Shown: positions 43,614 to 52,897, counted from the first letter of the stretch. The stretch: DNA of 64,000 nt from Actinosynnema pretiosum (GCF_024171695.1 NZ_JAMTCF010000006.1:310001-374000); one strand, 5' to 3'. Notes: generated by a model not told the origin, from the sequence alone. Made by a program: numbers and translations.

Positions 43614-44837
43614 TCAGCCGCCCCGCACCGTCCTGGCGAACGCGCGGAGGTCGCCCGCGTACAGCTCGGGGACCTCCAGCGCGGGGAAGTGGCCGCCCCG
43701 GTCGAACTCGGACCAGTGCGCGATGGTGGGCAGCACGGCGTCGGCGAAGCGGCGCAGCGGCAGGGTGATGTCGCGGGTGAACACGGCGACGCCCACCGGG
43801 CAGGACAGCGGCCACGGGCCCGCGATGCGGCCGGTGTTGGCGTTGCTGCCGTCCAGCGAGTCGTGGTAGATCCGGCCGGAGGACGCGGCGGTCGCGGTGA
43901 GCCAGTACAGGGTGGTGTTGGCCAGCATCAGGTCCCGGTCGATCACCTCGTCGGGGGTGGCCCGGCAGTCGCTCCACTCGCGGTACTTCTCCACGATCCA
44001 GGCGAGCTGGCCGACCGGGGAGTCGGTGAGGCCGTAGGCGACGGTGTGCGGGCTGGTGGTGAGCAGCCGGAAGTGCGCGGAGCCGTCCTCGCCGTAGCGG
44101 GCGAGAGCGGCCAGCCTCGCGGTCTCGTCGGGGGTGAGGTCGGCGAGCGCGGCCGGGTCGTCGGGCGGGAAGGTCAGCAGGGTGTTCACGTGCACGCCCG
44201 CCACGTGCTCGGGGTCGTGCAGCGCGAGTTCTGCGGCGATGGCCATGCCCCAGTCGCCGCCCTGGACGAGGTAGCGGTCGTAGCCGAGGCCCGCCATCAG
44301 CTCGCCGAACGCGCGCGCGACGCGGCGGTGGCCCCATCCGGGTCCGGTGGTGGGTCCGGAGAAGCCGAACCCCGGCAGGGACGGCAGGACGAGGTGGAAG
44401 GCGTCGGCCGGGTCGCCGCCGTGCGCGGCCGGGTCGGTGAGCGGGCCGACGACCCGGAGGAACTCGACGTACGAGCCGGGCCAGCCGTGCGCGATCAGCA
44501 GCGGGGTGGCGTCGGGCTCGGGCGAGCGGACGTGGGCGAAGTGCAGGTTCGCGCCGTCGACGGTGGCGGTGAACTGGGGCAGCTCGTTCAGGCGGGACTC
44601 GACGGCGCGCCAGTCGAAGGAGGTCCGCCAGTGCTCGACCAGGTCCTTGAGGTAGTCCGGGGGCACGCCCCGCGACCAGTCGGCGCGGTCGTGCTCATCG
44701 AGTCCTGCGGGCCAGCGGGTGCGGGCGAGGCGGTCGGCCAGGTCGTCCAGGTCGGCCTGCGGGACGGCGACCCGGAACGGTGTTGTTCGCAGGTCGGCGG
44801 CGCCGGGTGCGGGTGGGGCGGAGGTGGGTGCGTCCAC
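43614..44837 (-). CDS. EHN-type epoxide hydrolase (enediyne F-type)
   Basis: 407 residues. An epoxide-hydrolase N-terminal domain ([23 protein letters not shown]) precedes an alpha/beta hydrolase core with [10 protein letters not shown], Asp nucleophile in [15 protein letters not shown] and the C-terminal His in [17 protein letters not shown]-type enzymes (SgcF/NcsF2/KedF) open the enediyne-core epoxide to a vicinal diol in nine-membered enediyne pathways. The start is a GTG with GAGAGG upstream. It lies downstream of the DUF899 gene in the same direction. Confidence 0.92.
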   Translation of the reverse strand: MDAPTSAPPAPGAADLRTTPFRVAVPQADLDDLADRLARTRWPAGLDEHDRADWSRGVPPDYLKDLVEHWRTSFDWRAVESRLNELPQFTATVDGANLHFAHVRSPEPDATPLLIAHGWPGSYVEFLRVVGPLTDPAAHGGDPADAFHLVLPSLPGFGFSGPTTGPGWGHRRVARAFGELMAGLGYDRYLVQGGDWGMAIAAELALHDPEHVAGVHVNTLLTFPPDDPAALADLTPDETARLAALARYGEDGSAHFRLLTTSPHTVAYGLTDSPVGQLAWIVEKYREWSDCRATPDEVIDRDLMLANTTLYWLTATAASSGRIYHDSLDGSNANTGRIAGPWPLSCPVGVAVFTRDITLPLRRFADAVLPTIAHWSEFDRGGHFPALEVPELYAGDLRAFARTVRGG

Positions 44838-44964
44838 GGTGGTGGGCCTCTCGTCTGGCGCGCTCGGGGCGCGCGGGTGCGCGCCGGGCGCGACGGCGTC
44901 GGGTTCGGCGCTGGGGGTTCGGCGCGGGCGGCGCCCGCCGCGAGCGGGGGCGCCGCGTCCGGGG

Positions 44965-45738
44965 CTAGGCCCGGTCCCGCGCGCCCGCGATCGTGGCGGG
45001 GTCGTACTCGTCGTGGCGGCGCAACCAGCCCATGATCGGGCCGGAGCCCCGGCCCTCCGGCTTCTCCCAGCCCTCCTGGCGGCCGAGCGCGGTCAGGTCC
45101 AGCCAGTTGTAGGTGGTGTTGAGCAGGTCGTCGCCCCTGCCGTAGCAGGAGTAGGTGTGGAAGACCCGGTCGCCCTGGCGCAGGAACGCGCTGACGCCCT
45201 GCTCCTCGCCGCTCCAGTTCTCCCAGGCCGGGTTGAGCCTCACCAGCTCGTCGTAGTCCCGGTAGTTCCACTGGACCGGGGCGATCGAGGCGTCGAAGCT
45301 GACGTGGTAGTCGTAGTTGAACGCGCTGCCGTGGGAGGAGTACCAGGGCACGTGCCAGCCCATCCGCTCCCGGTAGGCCTGGAGCCGGGGCAGCGGCGCG
45401 CGGGAGATCGCGACGAGCGTGGTGTCGCGGGCGTGCAGGTGGGTGAGGTCCCCGACGCAGTCCTGCCAGAACGAGCAGGACGGGCAGGCGGCGTCCATGT
45501 CGGGCCCGAACATCACGTGGTGCACGAGCAGCTGGCGGCGGCCGTCGAACAGGTCGAGCAGGGTGGCCTCGCCGTCCGGGCCCGCGAACCGGTAGTCCTC
45601 GGTGACCTCGACCATGGGCAGGCGGCGGCGGGCCTCGTTGACCCGGTCGCGGTGCCTGGTCAGCTCCTTCTCCTGGTCGAGGAGCTCCAGCCGGGCGGCC
45701 AGCCACTGCTCGCGGGTCACGATCTCCGGGTCGGTCAT
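44965..45738 (-). CDS. DUF899 thioredoxin-like protein
   Basis: 257 residues, a free-standing DUF899 protein: [40 protein letters not shown], the CxxC motif [17 protein letters not shown] and [19 protein letters not shown]. Its C-terminal half matches the SRPBCC-DUF899 fusion at 34334. GGAGGACGG precedes the ATG. The thioredoxin-like fold with CxxC suggests a reductant role, but the family has no proven reaction. Confidence 0.85.
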   Translation of the reverse strand: MTDPEIVTREQWLAARLELLDQEKELTRHRDRVNEARRRLPMVEVTEDYRFAGPDGEATLLDLFDGRRQLLVHHVMFGPDMDAACPSCSFWQDCVGDLTHLHARDTTLVAISRAPLPRLQAYRERMGWHVPWYSSHGSAFNYDYHVSFDASIAPVQWNYRDYDELVRLNPAWENWSGEEQGVSAFLRQGDRVFHTYSCYGRGDDLLNTTYNWLDLTALGRQEGWEKPEGRGSGPIMGWLRRHDEYDPATIAGARDRA

Positions 45739-45787
45739 CGTCCGTCCTCCTCCGGGACCGCCCCGTGGCGGTCCCTGGTGGTCCGGG

Positions 45788-46927
45788 TCACACCTTGGCC
45801 CAAGTGGAGTCGGAACGGGCGGATCTCGTGGCCGCGTCGAGCACTTCCTGCACCTGCCGGGCATCGGCGAAGGACGGGGTGGGGTCGCGGTCGTCGGCGA
45901 TCGCGGCGAGGAAGTCGCGGATCTCGTGGGTGAACGGGTGGTCGAAGCCGACCGCGCAGCCGGGCGGCCACCAGCCGGTGACGTGCGGGTGCTCGGGCTC
46001 GGTGACCATGATCCGGCGGAAGCCGCGCTCGGTGCGGGGGCCGGTGGCGTCGTGGAAGCTCAGCTCGTTGAGGCGGTCCAGGTCGAAGGCGGCGGCGCCG
46101 AGCGTGCCGCCGACCTCCAGGCGCAGGGTGTTGCGGTGGCCGGTGGCGGCCCAGCTGGTCTCGCAGGTGGCGAGCGCGGACTTGCCCAGGCGGCCGGTGA
46201 GCAGCGCGGCGTCGTCCACGGTGACCTCGGCGGAGCCCGTGCCGTCCGGGAGCGCGCGGCGGCGGGTGAACGTCTCGGTCAGCGCGCTCACGCCGGTGAA
46301 GCGCAGGCCGGTGACGTGCTGGACCAGGTCGACCACGTGCGAGCCGAGGTTGCCCAGCGCGCCGGAACCGGCCCGCTCGCGCTCCATCCGCCACACCAGG
46401 GGGACGTCGGGGTCGGCGAAGAAGTCCTGGAGGTAGGAGGCGCGCACGTGCCGGATCTCGCCGAGGCGACCGGCATGCACGAGCTCGCGCAGCTGGCCGA
46501 TCGCGGGCAGGCGGCGGTAGTTGTAGGCGCACGCGGACCGGACGCCGCGCGCGCGGGCGTCCTCGGCCGCGTCGACCATGAGGTCCGCCTCGGCCAGGGT
46601 GTTGGACAGGGGTTTCTCGCACAGCACGTGCTTGCCCGCGGCGAGGGCGGCCGTGACGATCTCGGCGTGGCTGTCGCCGGGGGTGCACACGTCGATCACG
46701 TCGACGTCGTCGCGGGCCACCAGGTCGCGCCAGTCGGTGACGTGCCCGTCCCAGCCGAGGCGGCGGGCGGCGTCGGCGGTGCGGTCGGGGTCGCGTCCGC
46801 AGAGCACGGCGGCGCGGGCGCGGACCGGCAGGTCGAAGGCCCGGTTCACCACCTGCCAGGCGTGCGAGTGGACCACGCCCATGAAGCCGTGGCCCACCAG
46901 TCCGACCCGCAGCTCTGTCCTGTCCAT
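45788..46927 (-). CDS. Gfo/Idh/MocA-family oxidoreductase
   Basis: 379 residues. N-terminal Rossmann fold (RVGLVGHGFMGVVHSHAWQ), the catalytic EKP motif in HVLCEKPLSN, and a C-terminal alpha/beta domain with YNYRRLPAIGQLRELVHAG and GSHVVDLVQHVTGL. It oxidises or reduces a sugar, inositol or other cyclic alcohol with NAD(P). AAAGG precedes the ATG at 46927. The nearest box lies about 820 bp upstream (47741), across the 49-bp repeat array, so the unit may have a very long leader. Confidence 0.88.
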   Translation of the reverse strand: MDRTELRVGLVGHGFMGVVHSHAWQVVNRAFDLPVRARAAVLCGRDPDRTADAARRLGWDGHVTDWRDLVARDDVDVIDVCTPGDSHAEIVTAALAAGKHVLCEKPLSNTLAEADLMVDAAEDARARGVRSACAYNYRRLPAIGQLRELVHAGRLGEIRHVRASYLQDFFADPDVPLVWRMERERAGSGALGNLGSHVVDLVQHVTGLRFTGVSALTETFTRRRALPDGTGSAEVTVDDAALLTGRLGKSALATCETSWAATGHRNTLRLEVGGTLGAAAFDLDRLNELSFHDATGPRTERGFRRIMVTEPEHPHVTGWWPPGCAVGFDHPFTHEIRDFLAAIADDRDPTPSFADARQVQEVLDAATRSARSDSTWAKV

Positions 46928-47178
46928 GGTCGCCTTTCGGGGGTTGGGTGGCGCGTGGCCGGGGCGGCGGCGACGGCGGGGTCCGGGTGCGGCGGCGAGT
47001 GGCGGCGGGCGTTGCGGGCGGCGGTGGCGCGTGGGCGGGCAGGCGGTCGGTGGGGGGGCACGCGGGTGGGCCGGTGGCGGGCGGCAGCGGGCAGTCGGGC
47101 ACCGGCAGCGGGCGGGCGAGGACGGCTGGCGGGTGGGTGGCGGCGGGGCGCGGGTGGGTGGTGCGCGCGGGCGGGCGG

Positions 47179-47500
47179 TGGCAGACAGGTAGTGGCGCGC
47201 GAGCGGGTGCTGCACGCGGACGGGTCGTGGCGGACAAGTGGTGGCGCGCAAGCGGGTGCCGCACGCGGACGGGCGGTGGTGGACAGGTAGCGGCGCGCGG
47301 GTGGGTGGTGCGCGCGGGCGGGCCGTGGCGGACAAGTGGTGGCGCGCAAGCGGGTGCCGCACGCGGACGGGCGGTGGTGGACAGGTAGCGGCGCGCAAGC
47401 GGGCGCCGCACGCGGGCGGGCGGTGGCGGACAAGTGGTGGCGCGCAAGCGGGTGCCGCACGCGGACGGGTCGTGGGTGGACGGGTGGGGTGGCGGGCAGG
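47179..47500. repeat. 49-bp tandem repeat array
   Basis: Units beginning TGGCGGACAAGTGGTGGCGC or TGGTGGACAGGTAGCGGCGC start at 47179, 47228, 47277, 47326, 47375, 47424 and 47473, exactly 49 bp apart; the last is degenerate. Two unit subtypes alternate, so a 98-bp higher-order period is visible. Because 49 is not divisible by 3, successive units are read in successive frames, all open on the minus strand. Confidence 0.88.
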
Positions 47501-47740
47501 CGGAATCGGGTGGTGGGCGCGGTGGACGGGCGCGCGTGGCCGGGGAGCGGGCTCTGGGGGCGTCCGTCCCCGGCCTGCGCGCCGCCCGAGGGGGCGGCGA
47601 GGGCCCACCGGTCGCCGCGCCACGCCTCGTGCGGTCCCCGGCGCGTCGGCGCCGGGGGTTGCCGTCCGTGCGCGCCGGGCGGGTCCGTCCCGCCTCGTTC
47701 GCGCACCGACGACCAGCATGGCTCCGGGCCCGCCTGCCGC

Positions 47741-47757
47741 GCTTCTCCCAGGCTGCC
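47741..47757 (-). promoter_or_regulatory. cluster box 8 (minus), toward oxidoreductase unit
   Basis: The minus strand reads GGCAGCCTGGGAGAAGC. About 28 nt further comes GCCATGCTGG. It is divergent from box 9. Confidence 0.55.
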
Positions 47758-47806
47758 CTCTTCGCCTGGCCGCCTTCCGGGGGACGTCCCGGCACTCGGG
47801 TCGGGT

Positions 47807-47825
47807 GCGCACTCTGGGAGAAGCG
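47807..47825 (+). promoter_or_regulatory. cluster box 9, upstream of membrane protein
   Basis: GCGCACTCTGGGAGAAGCG, about 80 bp before the ATG at 47902. The downstream element GATGCTGTAG mirrors that of box 8. Confidence 0.6.
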
Positions 47826-47901
47826 CGCCGACGACCGCGCCGGGATGCTGTAGCGCGCCCGGCCCCCGCACCGCTCCCCTGCCGCTCCCCGAGGAGACGA
47901 G

Positions 47902-48879
47902 ATGGCGCGCCCCACCGCAGACCGCTCACCCGCGCCGGTTCCCGACACCGGCACGTCCCTGTTCGTCAACGGGCACTTCCCGCGCAGGCGCGGGCTGGTG
48001 CTGCTGCTCAGCTCGGTCGCCGGGTTCCTGCTGACCGTGGTCTGGTCGGCGCACTTCGTGGACTCCACCATCGGCGACACCGTGGCCAACACCCTGCTCG
48101 GCCACGACGCCAAGGCCACCCCGATCGCCGGGATCGCGGCCGGGGTGCTGTTCGCGTTCGTCAGCGGACTGGCGGGCACGTTCACCGCGTGCAACGTGGC
48201 CGCGTTCAGCGCGGTCGCCCCGATGCTCGGCGCGGACGGGTCGCGGTGGGCCAGGGCGCGGGCCGCGCTCACCCCGCTCGGCTGGCTGGCGGCGGGCATG
48301 GTGCCGGTGTCGGCGCTGTACGGGGCGGTGGTCGGGCTGGTCGGCACCCGGATGCCGCAGTTCTCCACCGCCGCCACCGAACCGGGCGTGCTGAACGGGC
48401 GGGCCGTGCAGTCGCTGGTGGTGTTCGGGCTGATCGGGCTGGTGATGGTCTACCTGGGGCTGTCCGCGCTCGGCTACGTCCGCGACCCGTTCCGCCGGGT
48501 CTCCCGGCGCTTCCCGCAGGCCCCGCTGGTGCTCATGGGCGTGCTGGTGGGCGCGTTCCTGATCGGCCGCCCGTTCCCGCTGTTCCGGCAGATGTTCCGG
48601 GACGCGGCCGAGCGGCACGACCCGTTCTACGGCGCGGCGGCGTTCACCCTGCAGTCGCTGGGGAACGTGCTGGTGATGGCGGTGCTGTTCGTGGCGCTGG
48701 CGGCGCTGACCGGCGGGCGGCTGCACCGCTGGCTGACCGCGAAGCCCTCGCGCGCCGCCGCGATCACGGCCGCCGCGCTGATCACCGCCGGGGTGTTCAC
48801 GTTCCTGTACTGGGACGTGCGGCTGCTGGCCCGCCGCGAGATCATCCCGTGGTACCCGGTCGCGCCGTGGGCGGGCTGA
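47902..48879 (+). CDS. multi-pass membrane protein of unknown family
   Basis: 325 residues with about seven TM segments. The N-terminus is cytosolic (28 residues). A notable loop reads FVSGLAGTFTACNVAAFSAVAPMLG, reminiscent of the Cys-containing first helices of DsbD/CcdA-type electron carriers, but only one Cys is present and no family assignment is secure. The segment YVRDPFRRVSRRFPQAP is basic and probably cytosolic. It is driven by cluster box 9 and its stop abuts the convergent mycothiol-dependent enzyme gene. Possible roles are product export, membrane electron transfer or immunity. Confidence 0.8.
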   Translation: MARPTADRSPAPVPDTGTSLFVNGHFPRRRGLVLLLSSVAGFLLTVVWSAHFVDSTIGDTVANTLLGHDAKATPIAGIAAGVLFAFVSGLAGTFTACNVAAFSAVAPMLGADGSRWARARAALTPLGWLAAGMVPVSALYGAVVGLVGTRMPQFSTAATEPGVLNGRAVQSLVVFGLIGLVMVYLGLSALGYVRDPFRRVSRRFPQAPLVLMGVLVGAFLIGRPFPLFRQMFRDAAERHDPFYGAAAFTLQSLGNVLVMAVLFVALAALTGGRLHRWLTAKPSRAAAITAAALITAGVFTFLYWDVRLLARREIIPWYPVAPWAG

Positions 48880-49758
48880 TCAGGGCATCCGCACCTTCCG
48901 CAGGAACGGCTCCAGCAGCCACGGGCGCCTGCCCCACACCAGCAGCCCGCCGGTGAGGGCGGCGCGGGCCCGGCCGATCCGGTGGAACACCACCAGGTTC
49001 AGCGCGGACGGCCGGAACCGCAGGTGCACGTCGCACGGCCCGCCGCCCTCCTCCACCCGCGCCACGCCCGCGCCGAGCACCATCGTCACGGGCTCGGTGC
49101 GGGTGGAGTGGAAGCCGACCGCGATCGGGCGGGGCGGATCCGGGTAGTCGTCGAGCAGGCGGCCGTGGCCGTGCCTGGTCAGCTCGACCAGGAACAGGTC
49201 GAGGAACAGCGCGGCCTGCTCCTCCGGCAGCTCCCACGGGACGCCGGACGCGCGGGCGATGTCCCAGCCGTGCACCAGCAGCTCGTTGCTCAGGTGCGCG
49301 AGCAGGCCCGCGAGCGGCAGCCGGGAGCCGCCGAGCCAGGGCAGGACGGTGGTCGGGTCGGCGTGCTCGGTGGTGGCCAGCACCTCGGCGACCGCCTCGC
49401 GCAGCCGGGCGGCGAGCCGTTCCGGGTCGCGCTCGGCGAAGGCGTCCAGCTGCACCGCGTTCATGCCGCCGGAGAGGGTGGCGAGCGTGGTGGCGGGCAG
49501 GTGGGGGCGCACCTCCGGGATGGGGAACGGCTTGGTCCCGCCCGCGACGACCGCCGTGTTGTTGAGCGCGATGGCGGTGACGTGCGCGGCGGTGTCGGCG
49601 ACGCTCCAGCGGCCGACCGCGCGCGCCGCCGGGTCGGGCGCGGACTCGACGAGGGCGGCGAACCGCTCCCCCGCGTCCCGCACCGCCGCCCTGGCCTGCC
49701 GCCAGCGCTCCGGGGTGACCCTGGTGGCGGCCTCGCCGCGCGCACGTGCCCGGACCAT
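48880..49758 (-). CDS. mycothiol-dependent maleylpyruvate isomerase (DinB-like) family enzyme
   Basis: 292 residues. N-terminal MDMPI/DinB-like four-helix bundle with RWSVADTAAHVTAIALNN (metal His) and LLAHLSNELLVHGWDIARAS (further metal His residues), followed by an SCP2-like C-terminal half. The family uses mycothiol for isomerisation or S-transfer. Thiols trigger enediyne cycloaromatisation, so a mycothiol enzyme under a cluster box could act in protection or tailoring; this is inference. Its stop is directly adjacent to the convergent membrane-protein stop. Confidence 0.8.
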   Translation of the reverse strand: MVRARARGEAATRVTPERWRQARAAVRDAGERFAALVESAPDPAARAVGRWSVADTAAHVTAIALNNTAVVAGGTKPFPIPEVRPHLPATTLATLSGGMNAVQLDAFAERDPERLAARLREAVAEVLATTEHADPTTVLPWLGGSRLPLAGLLAHLSNELLVHGWDIARASGVPWELPEEQAALFLDLFLVELTRHGHGRLLDDYPDPPRPIAVGFHSTRTEPVTMVLGAGVARVEEGGGPCDVHLRFRPSALNLVVFHRIGRARAALTGGLLVWGRRPWLLEPFLRKVRMP

Positions 49759-49820
49759 CGCTCACCCCTCGCTCGTCGGCTGCGGACCGCGTCCCAGGGT
49801 GGCCCGGCCGGGCGGGCGGC

Positions 49821-49837
49821 GGCTCTCCGAGGTTGCC
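49821..49837 (-). promoter_or_regulatory. cluster box 10, upstream of mycothiol-dependent enzyme
   Basis: The minus strand reads GGCAACCTCGGAGAGCC. GGCCACCCTGGG follows after about 26 nt. Confidence 0.55.
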
Positions 49838-49914
49838 CGATCACGCCCTCGCCACGCCCCGCGCGCCCGTCCAGGGTCCAAGAGCCCTGTCGCCCCACCG
49901 TTCTCGGTGTTCGG

Positions 49915-49932
49915 GGCACGCAGGGAGTAGTG
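49915..49932 (+). promoter_or_regulatory. cluster box 11, upstream of ABC1 kinase unit
   Basis: GGCACGCAGGGAGTAGTG, then after 27 nt CAGCACGATCGG, about 93 bp before the GTG at 50025. Confidence 0.6.
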
Positions 49933-50024
49933 GTCCGCGCACCCCGGTCAGCACGATCGGGCCAGGTCGCACACCGGTCCACCCGGCCGGGTCCACCCGG
50001 TCCCACGACGGAGAGGGGGCGCTC

Positions 50025-51341
50025 GTGCCGAACACCGCACGCCGCCTGGTCCGACTGCCCGGTCTGGCGCTGCGCGGCGCCCGCGTGGGCGCGGTGGTCC
50101 TGGGCCACGCCGCCGCGCTGGCGGGCGCGGCGCTGCTGGCGCGGTTGCGCGGCTCGCCCGGCGGGGTGGTGCTGCGCGACGGCGGGCGGTGGGTGCGGCT
50201 GCTGACCGCGCTCGGCCCGTCCTACATCAAGATCGGCCAGCTGCTGAGCACCCGCCGCGACCTGCTGCCCGACGCGGTCACCGGTCCGCTGTCCACGCTC
50301 ACCGACGCCGCGCGCCCGCCGCGCGCCTGGCGGGTGCGGCGGGCGGTGCGGCGCGCCTACCGGGACCGGGAGTGGCCGTTCGCCGGGTTCGAGTGGGAAC
50401 CGGTGGCGTGCGGGAGCATCGCGACCGTCCACCGGGCCACCACGCTGGACGGCCGGGACGTCGCGGTGAAGGTGCGCAGGCCCGGCATCGCGCGGGTGAT
50501 GCGCCAGGACTTCGCGCTCACCTCCGCCGCGATGGCGCTGGCCGCGCGGCTGCCCGCGCTGCGCAGGATGCCGTTCGCGCTGATGCACGCCCAGGTCGGC
50601 GGGGCCATCCTGCGGCAGCTCGACTTCACCGCGGAGGCCGAGTCGCTGGCCCGGTTGCGCGCGAACCTGGCCGCGTTCGGGAACGTCCGCGTGCCCGAGC
50701 CGCTGCCGGGGCTGTGCACGCCGGAGATCGTGGTCATGGAGTACGTGGACGGGCTGACCCGGTTCGAGCCGGGCGAGCTGGACGCGGCGACCCGGCGCGC
50801 GGTGGTGCGGGCGGTGCTGGCGGCGATCTACGAGATGCTGTTCGTGGACGGCGTGGTGCACTGCGACCTGCACCCCGGAAACCTGTACTTCGACCGCGAC
50901 GCCGGGCTGGTCGTGCTGGACGCCGGGTTCGTGATCCGGCTGCCCGAGGCGGTGCGCCGGTCGTTCTCCGACTTCTTCATCAACATGGCGATGGGCGACG
51001 GCTGGATGTGCGCCCAGATCGTCGTGGACAGCGCCGCGCACGTGGCCGACGACTGCGACCTGGAGGGCTTCCGGTCGGGGCTGCGCGAGCTGGTCGCCGA
51101 GAGCTCCGGCGCGCTGTCCGGCGAGTTCGACCTGGCCCGGTTCGCGGGCAGGCTGTTCGACCTGCAGCGGCGGTTCGGGCTGTTCCCGGCCCCGGAGTTC
51201 GCGTTCCCGCTGCTGTCGCTGCTGGTCGTGGAGGGCATGGTGAAGGGCTTCGACGCCGAGGTCGACTTCCAGGCCGAGGCGGTCCCGGTCCTGCGCCGCC
51301 GCAACACCCCCCGTATCCCCGGTTCCACCGCTGAGAGGTGA
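50025..51341 (+). CDS. ABC1/AarF/UbiB-family atypical kinase
   Basis: 438 residues. The family KxGQ motif is in SYIKIGQLLSTRRDLLP. An Ala/Gly-rich loop follows in VACGSIATVHRA, then Lys in VAVKVRRPG, the catalytic loop VVHCDLHPGNLYF, and DAGF in place of DFG. UbiB-type proteins assist isoprenoid-quinone and other lipid biosynthesis rather than act as ordinary protein kinases. GTG 50025 has GGAGAGGGG upstream. It heads a unit with an AhpD-like and an SDR gene under cluster box 11. Confidence 0.9.
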   Translation: MPNTARRLVRLPGLALRGARVGAVVLGHAAALAGAALLARLRGSPGGVVLRDGGRWVRLLTALGPSYIKIGQLLSTRRDLLPDAVTGPLSTLTDAARPPRAWRVRRAVRRAYRDREWPFAGFEWEPVACGSIATVHRATTLDGRDVAVKVRRPGIARVMRQDFALTSAAMALAARLPALRRMPFALMHAQVGGAILRQLDFTAEAESLARLRANLAAFGNVRVPEPLPGLCTPEIVVMEYVDGLTRFEPGELDAATRRAVVRAVLAAIYEMLFVDGVVHCDLHPGNLYFDRDAGLVVLDAGFVIRLPEAVRRSFSDFFINMAMGDGWMCAQIVVDSAAHVADDCDLEGFRSGLRELVAESSGALSGEFDLARFAGRLFDLQRRFGLFPAPEFAFPLLSLLVVEGMVKGFDAEVDFQAEAVPVLRRRNTPRIPGSTAER

Positions 51342-51348
51342 GTCGAGA

Positions 51349-51981
51349 ATGGACGCAACGACCGAGGTCCGAGTCCCGATGGTGGAGGAGGCGCAGGCCA
51401 CCGGCCGCGTCGCCGAGCTGTACGCCGAGATCAAGCAGGCCACCGGGCTGCCGTTCGTGCCCGACATGTTCCGGCTGACCTCGTCCCGGCCGGACCTGCT
51501 GGAGGCGGTGGTCGCGGGCTACAAGGGCATGTACCTGGGCGGGGTGCTGCCGAGGCAGACCCGCGAGCTGATCTCGGCGTGGACGTCGAAGGTGAACCAG
51601 TGCCCGTACTGCGTGGGCACGCACAACTTCTTCTTCCGCGCGTTCGGCGGGCCGGAGGAGACCGCGAAGGCGGTGGAGACGGCCTCCGGCGTGGAGGAGC
51701 TGCCGGTGGACGAGCGCACGAAGGTGCTGCTGCGCCTGGTGACGAAGGTCAGCCGGGAGGCGTACAAGATCACCGAGGAGGACTGGCTGGTCGCGGGCGA
51801 GGCGGGGTGGAGCCGGGAGGAGCTGCTGGAGGCGTTCTTCACCGCGTCGATGTTCAACTTCATCACGCGCATGGTCGACGGGCTGGGCCTCGGCTACTCG
51901 GTGGCCGCGAGCCGGGTGTCGCAGCAGCCCGTGGCCCAGCAGCCGGTGTCGCAGCAGGCGCCGGGCGGCGGTGACCGGTGA
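51349..51981 (+). CDS. AhpD-like peroxidase-related protein (3 of 4)
   Basis: 210 residues with TGLPFVPDMFRLTSSRPDLLEA and the CxxC-H motif NQCPYCVGTHNFFFRAFGG, the uncharacterised peroxidase-related family. The last 25 residues are a Ser/Gln-rich repeat (SQQPVAQQPVSQQ). The ATG follows GAGAGGTGAG 7 bp after the kinase stop. The TGA overlaps the SDR start (GTGA). Confidence 0.87.
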   Translation: MDATTEVRVPMVEEAQATGRVAELYAEIKQATGLPFVPDMFRLTSSRPDLLEAVVAGYKGMYLGGVLPRQTRELISAWTSKVNQCPYCVGTHNFFFRAFGGPEETAKAVETASGVEELPVDERTKVLLRLVTKVSREAYKITEEDWLVAGEAGWSREELLEAFFTASMFNFITRMVDGLGLGYSVAASRVSQQPVAQQPVSQQAPGGGDR

Positions 51982-52847
51982 GCCCGTCGCGGGCGGTCCT
52001 GATCACCGGGGTCAACTCCAGCGGCGGGCTGTCCTCCGGCACCGGCCGGGCGACGGCGCTGCGGCTGCACCGCGCCGGGCACCCGGTGTACGCGACCGGC
52101 CGGAACCCGGACGGGTTGCAGGACCTGGCCGCCGAGGGGATCACGACGCTGCGGGTGGACGTGACCGACGAGGCGTCGATGGCCGCGGCGGTCAAGCGGG
52201 TCACCGAGGACCACGGCGCGGTCGGGGTGCTGGTGAACAACGCCGCCTACAGCCTCAACGGCACGATCGGCGAGACGCCGGTGGAGCAGGTGCGCAGGCA
52301 GTTCGAGACGAACTTCTTCGGGCTGTCCAGGATGACGCAGCTGGTGCTGCCGGGGATGCGGGAGCAGCGGTCGGGGCGGATCGTGATGATGTCCTCGATC
52401 TTCGGGCTGTTCGCCACCCCCGGCCGGGGCTACTACCAGGCGACCAAGCACGCGCTGGAGGCCATCAGCGACTCGCTGCGGCTGGAGGTGGCGCCGTGGG
52501 GCATCAAGGTGGCGGTGATCGAGCCGTCGCCGATCCTGGGCTCGTTCGTGCCGACCACCGTGGGCGACCTGGGCCTGTCCTCCGACAGCGACCTGTACGC
52601 GGACTTCTGGCAGCGGTTCGTGGACTGGCACGGCGCCTACCGGGAGGTGGAGAACCCGACCGGGCGCGGGCGCACGTCGGTGCGCTCGGGGCAGGTGGCG
52701 AAGGTGGTGGAGCGGGCGATCACCGACCGCAGGCCGCGCATCCGCTACCGGGTGGGCATCCCGGTGCGGCTGCTCGGGCCGCAGCGGGCGATCTTCGGCG
52801 ACCGGGCGTGGGAGGTGTTCGTGAAGCGGTTCTTCCCGCAGCCGTGA
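51978..52847 (+). CDS. short-chain dehydrogenase/reductase
   Basis: 289 residues, classical SDR. The cofactor-binding turn is stretched (VLITGVNSSGGLSSGTGRAT instead of TGxxxGxG). NNAAYS, MMSSIFG with catalytic Ser and YYQATK (YxxxK) are intact. It probably reduces a ketone or oxidises an alcohol in the pathway using NAD(P). It is third in the ABC1 unit and is followed by a strong terminator. Confidence 0.9.
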   Translation: MSPSRAVLITGVNSSGGLSSGTGRATALRLHRAGHPVYATGRNPDGLQDLAAEGITTLRVDVTDEASMAAAVKRVTEDHGAVGVLVNNAAYSLNGTIGETPVEQVRRQFETNFFGLSRMTQLVLPGMREQRSGRIVMMSSIFGLFATPGRGYYQATKHALEAISDSLRLEVAPWGIKVAVIEPSPILGSFVPTTVGDLGLSSDSDLYADFWQRFVDWHGAYREVENPTGRGRTSVRSGQVAKVVERAITDRRPRIRYRVGIPVRLLGPQRAIFGDRAWEVFVKRFFPQP

Positions 52848-52861
52848 CCCGGTGAGCGCGC

Positions 52862-52897
52862 AGCGGCTCCGGACCCCCGCACGGGTCCGGAGCCGCT
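52862..52897. terminator. 15-bp hairpin terminator between SDR and GMC genes
   Basis: Perfect 15-bp arms 52862-52876 and 52883-52897 with a 6-nt loop and TTTCGCTT after it. The genes converge here. Confidence 0.85.

Larger units (their letters stand above)
46928..47901. other. 974-bp divergent region with repeats and two promoters
   Basis: It contains the 49-bp tandem array (47179 to about 47500), a G+C-rich segment to 47,700, and two back-to-back cluster boxes (47741-47757 minus, 47807-47825 plus). The minus-strand frame of the oxidoreductase stays open throughout, but it encodes only Pro/Arg-rich repeats and is judged noncoding. Confidence 0.55.

Noticed and set aside
47179-47500. Repeat array as a CRISPR.
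   Set aside because: The 49-bp units are directly contiguous with no unique spacers, and no cas genes are nearby.
46928-47929. Possible 300-residue N-terminal extension of the oxidoreductase through the 49-bp repeats.
   Set aside because: The sequence is Pro/Arg/His-rich repeats only; the ATG at 46927 has a ribosome-binding site and starts directly before the Rossmann fold.
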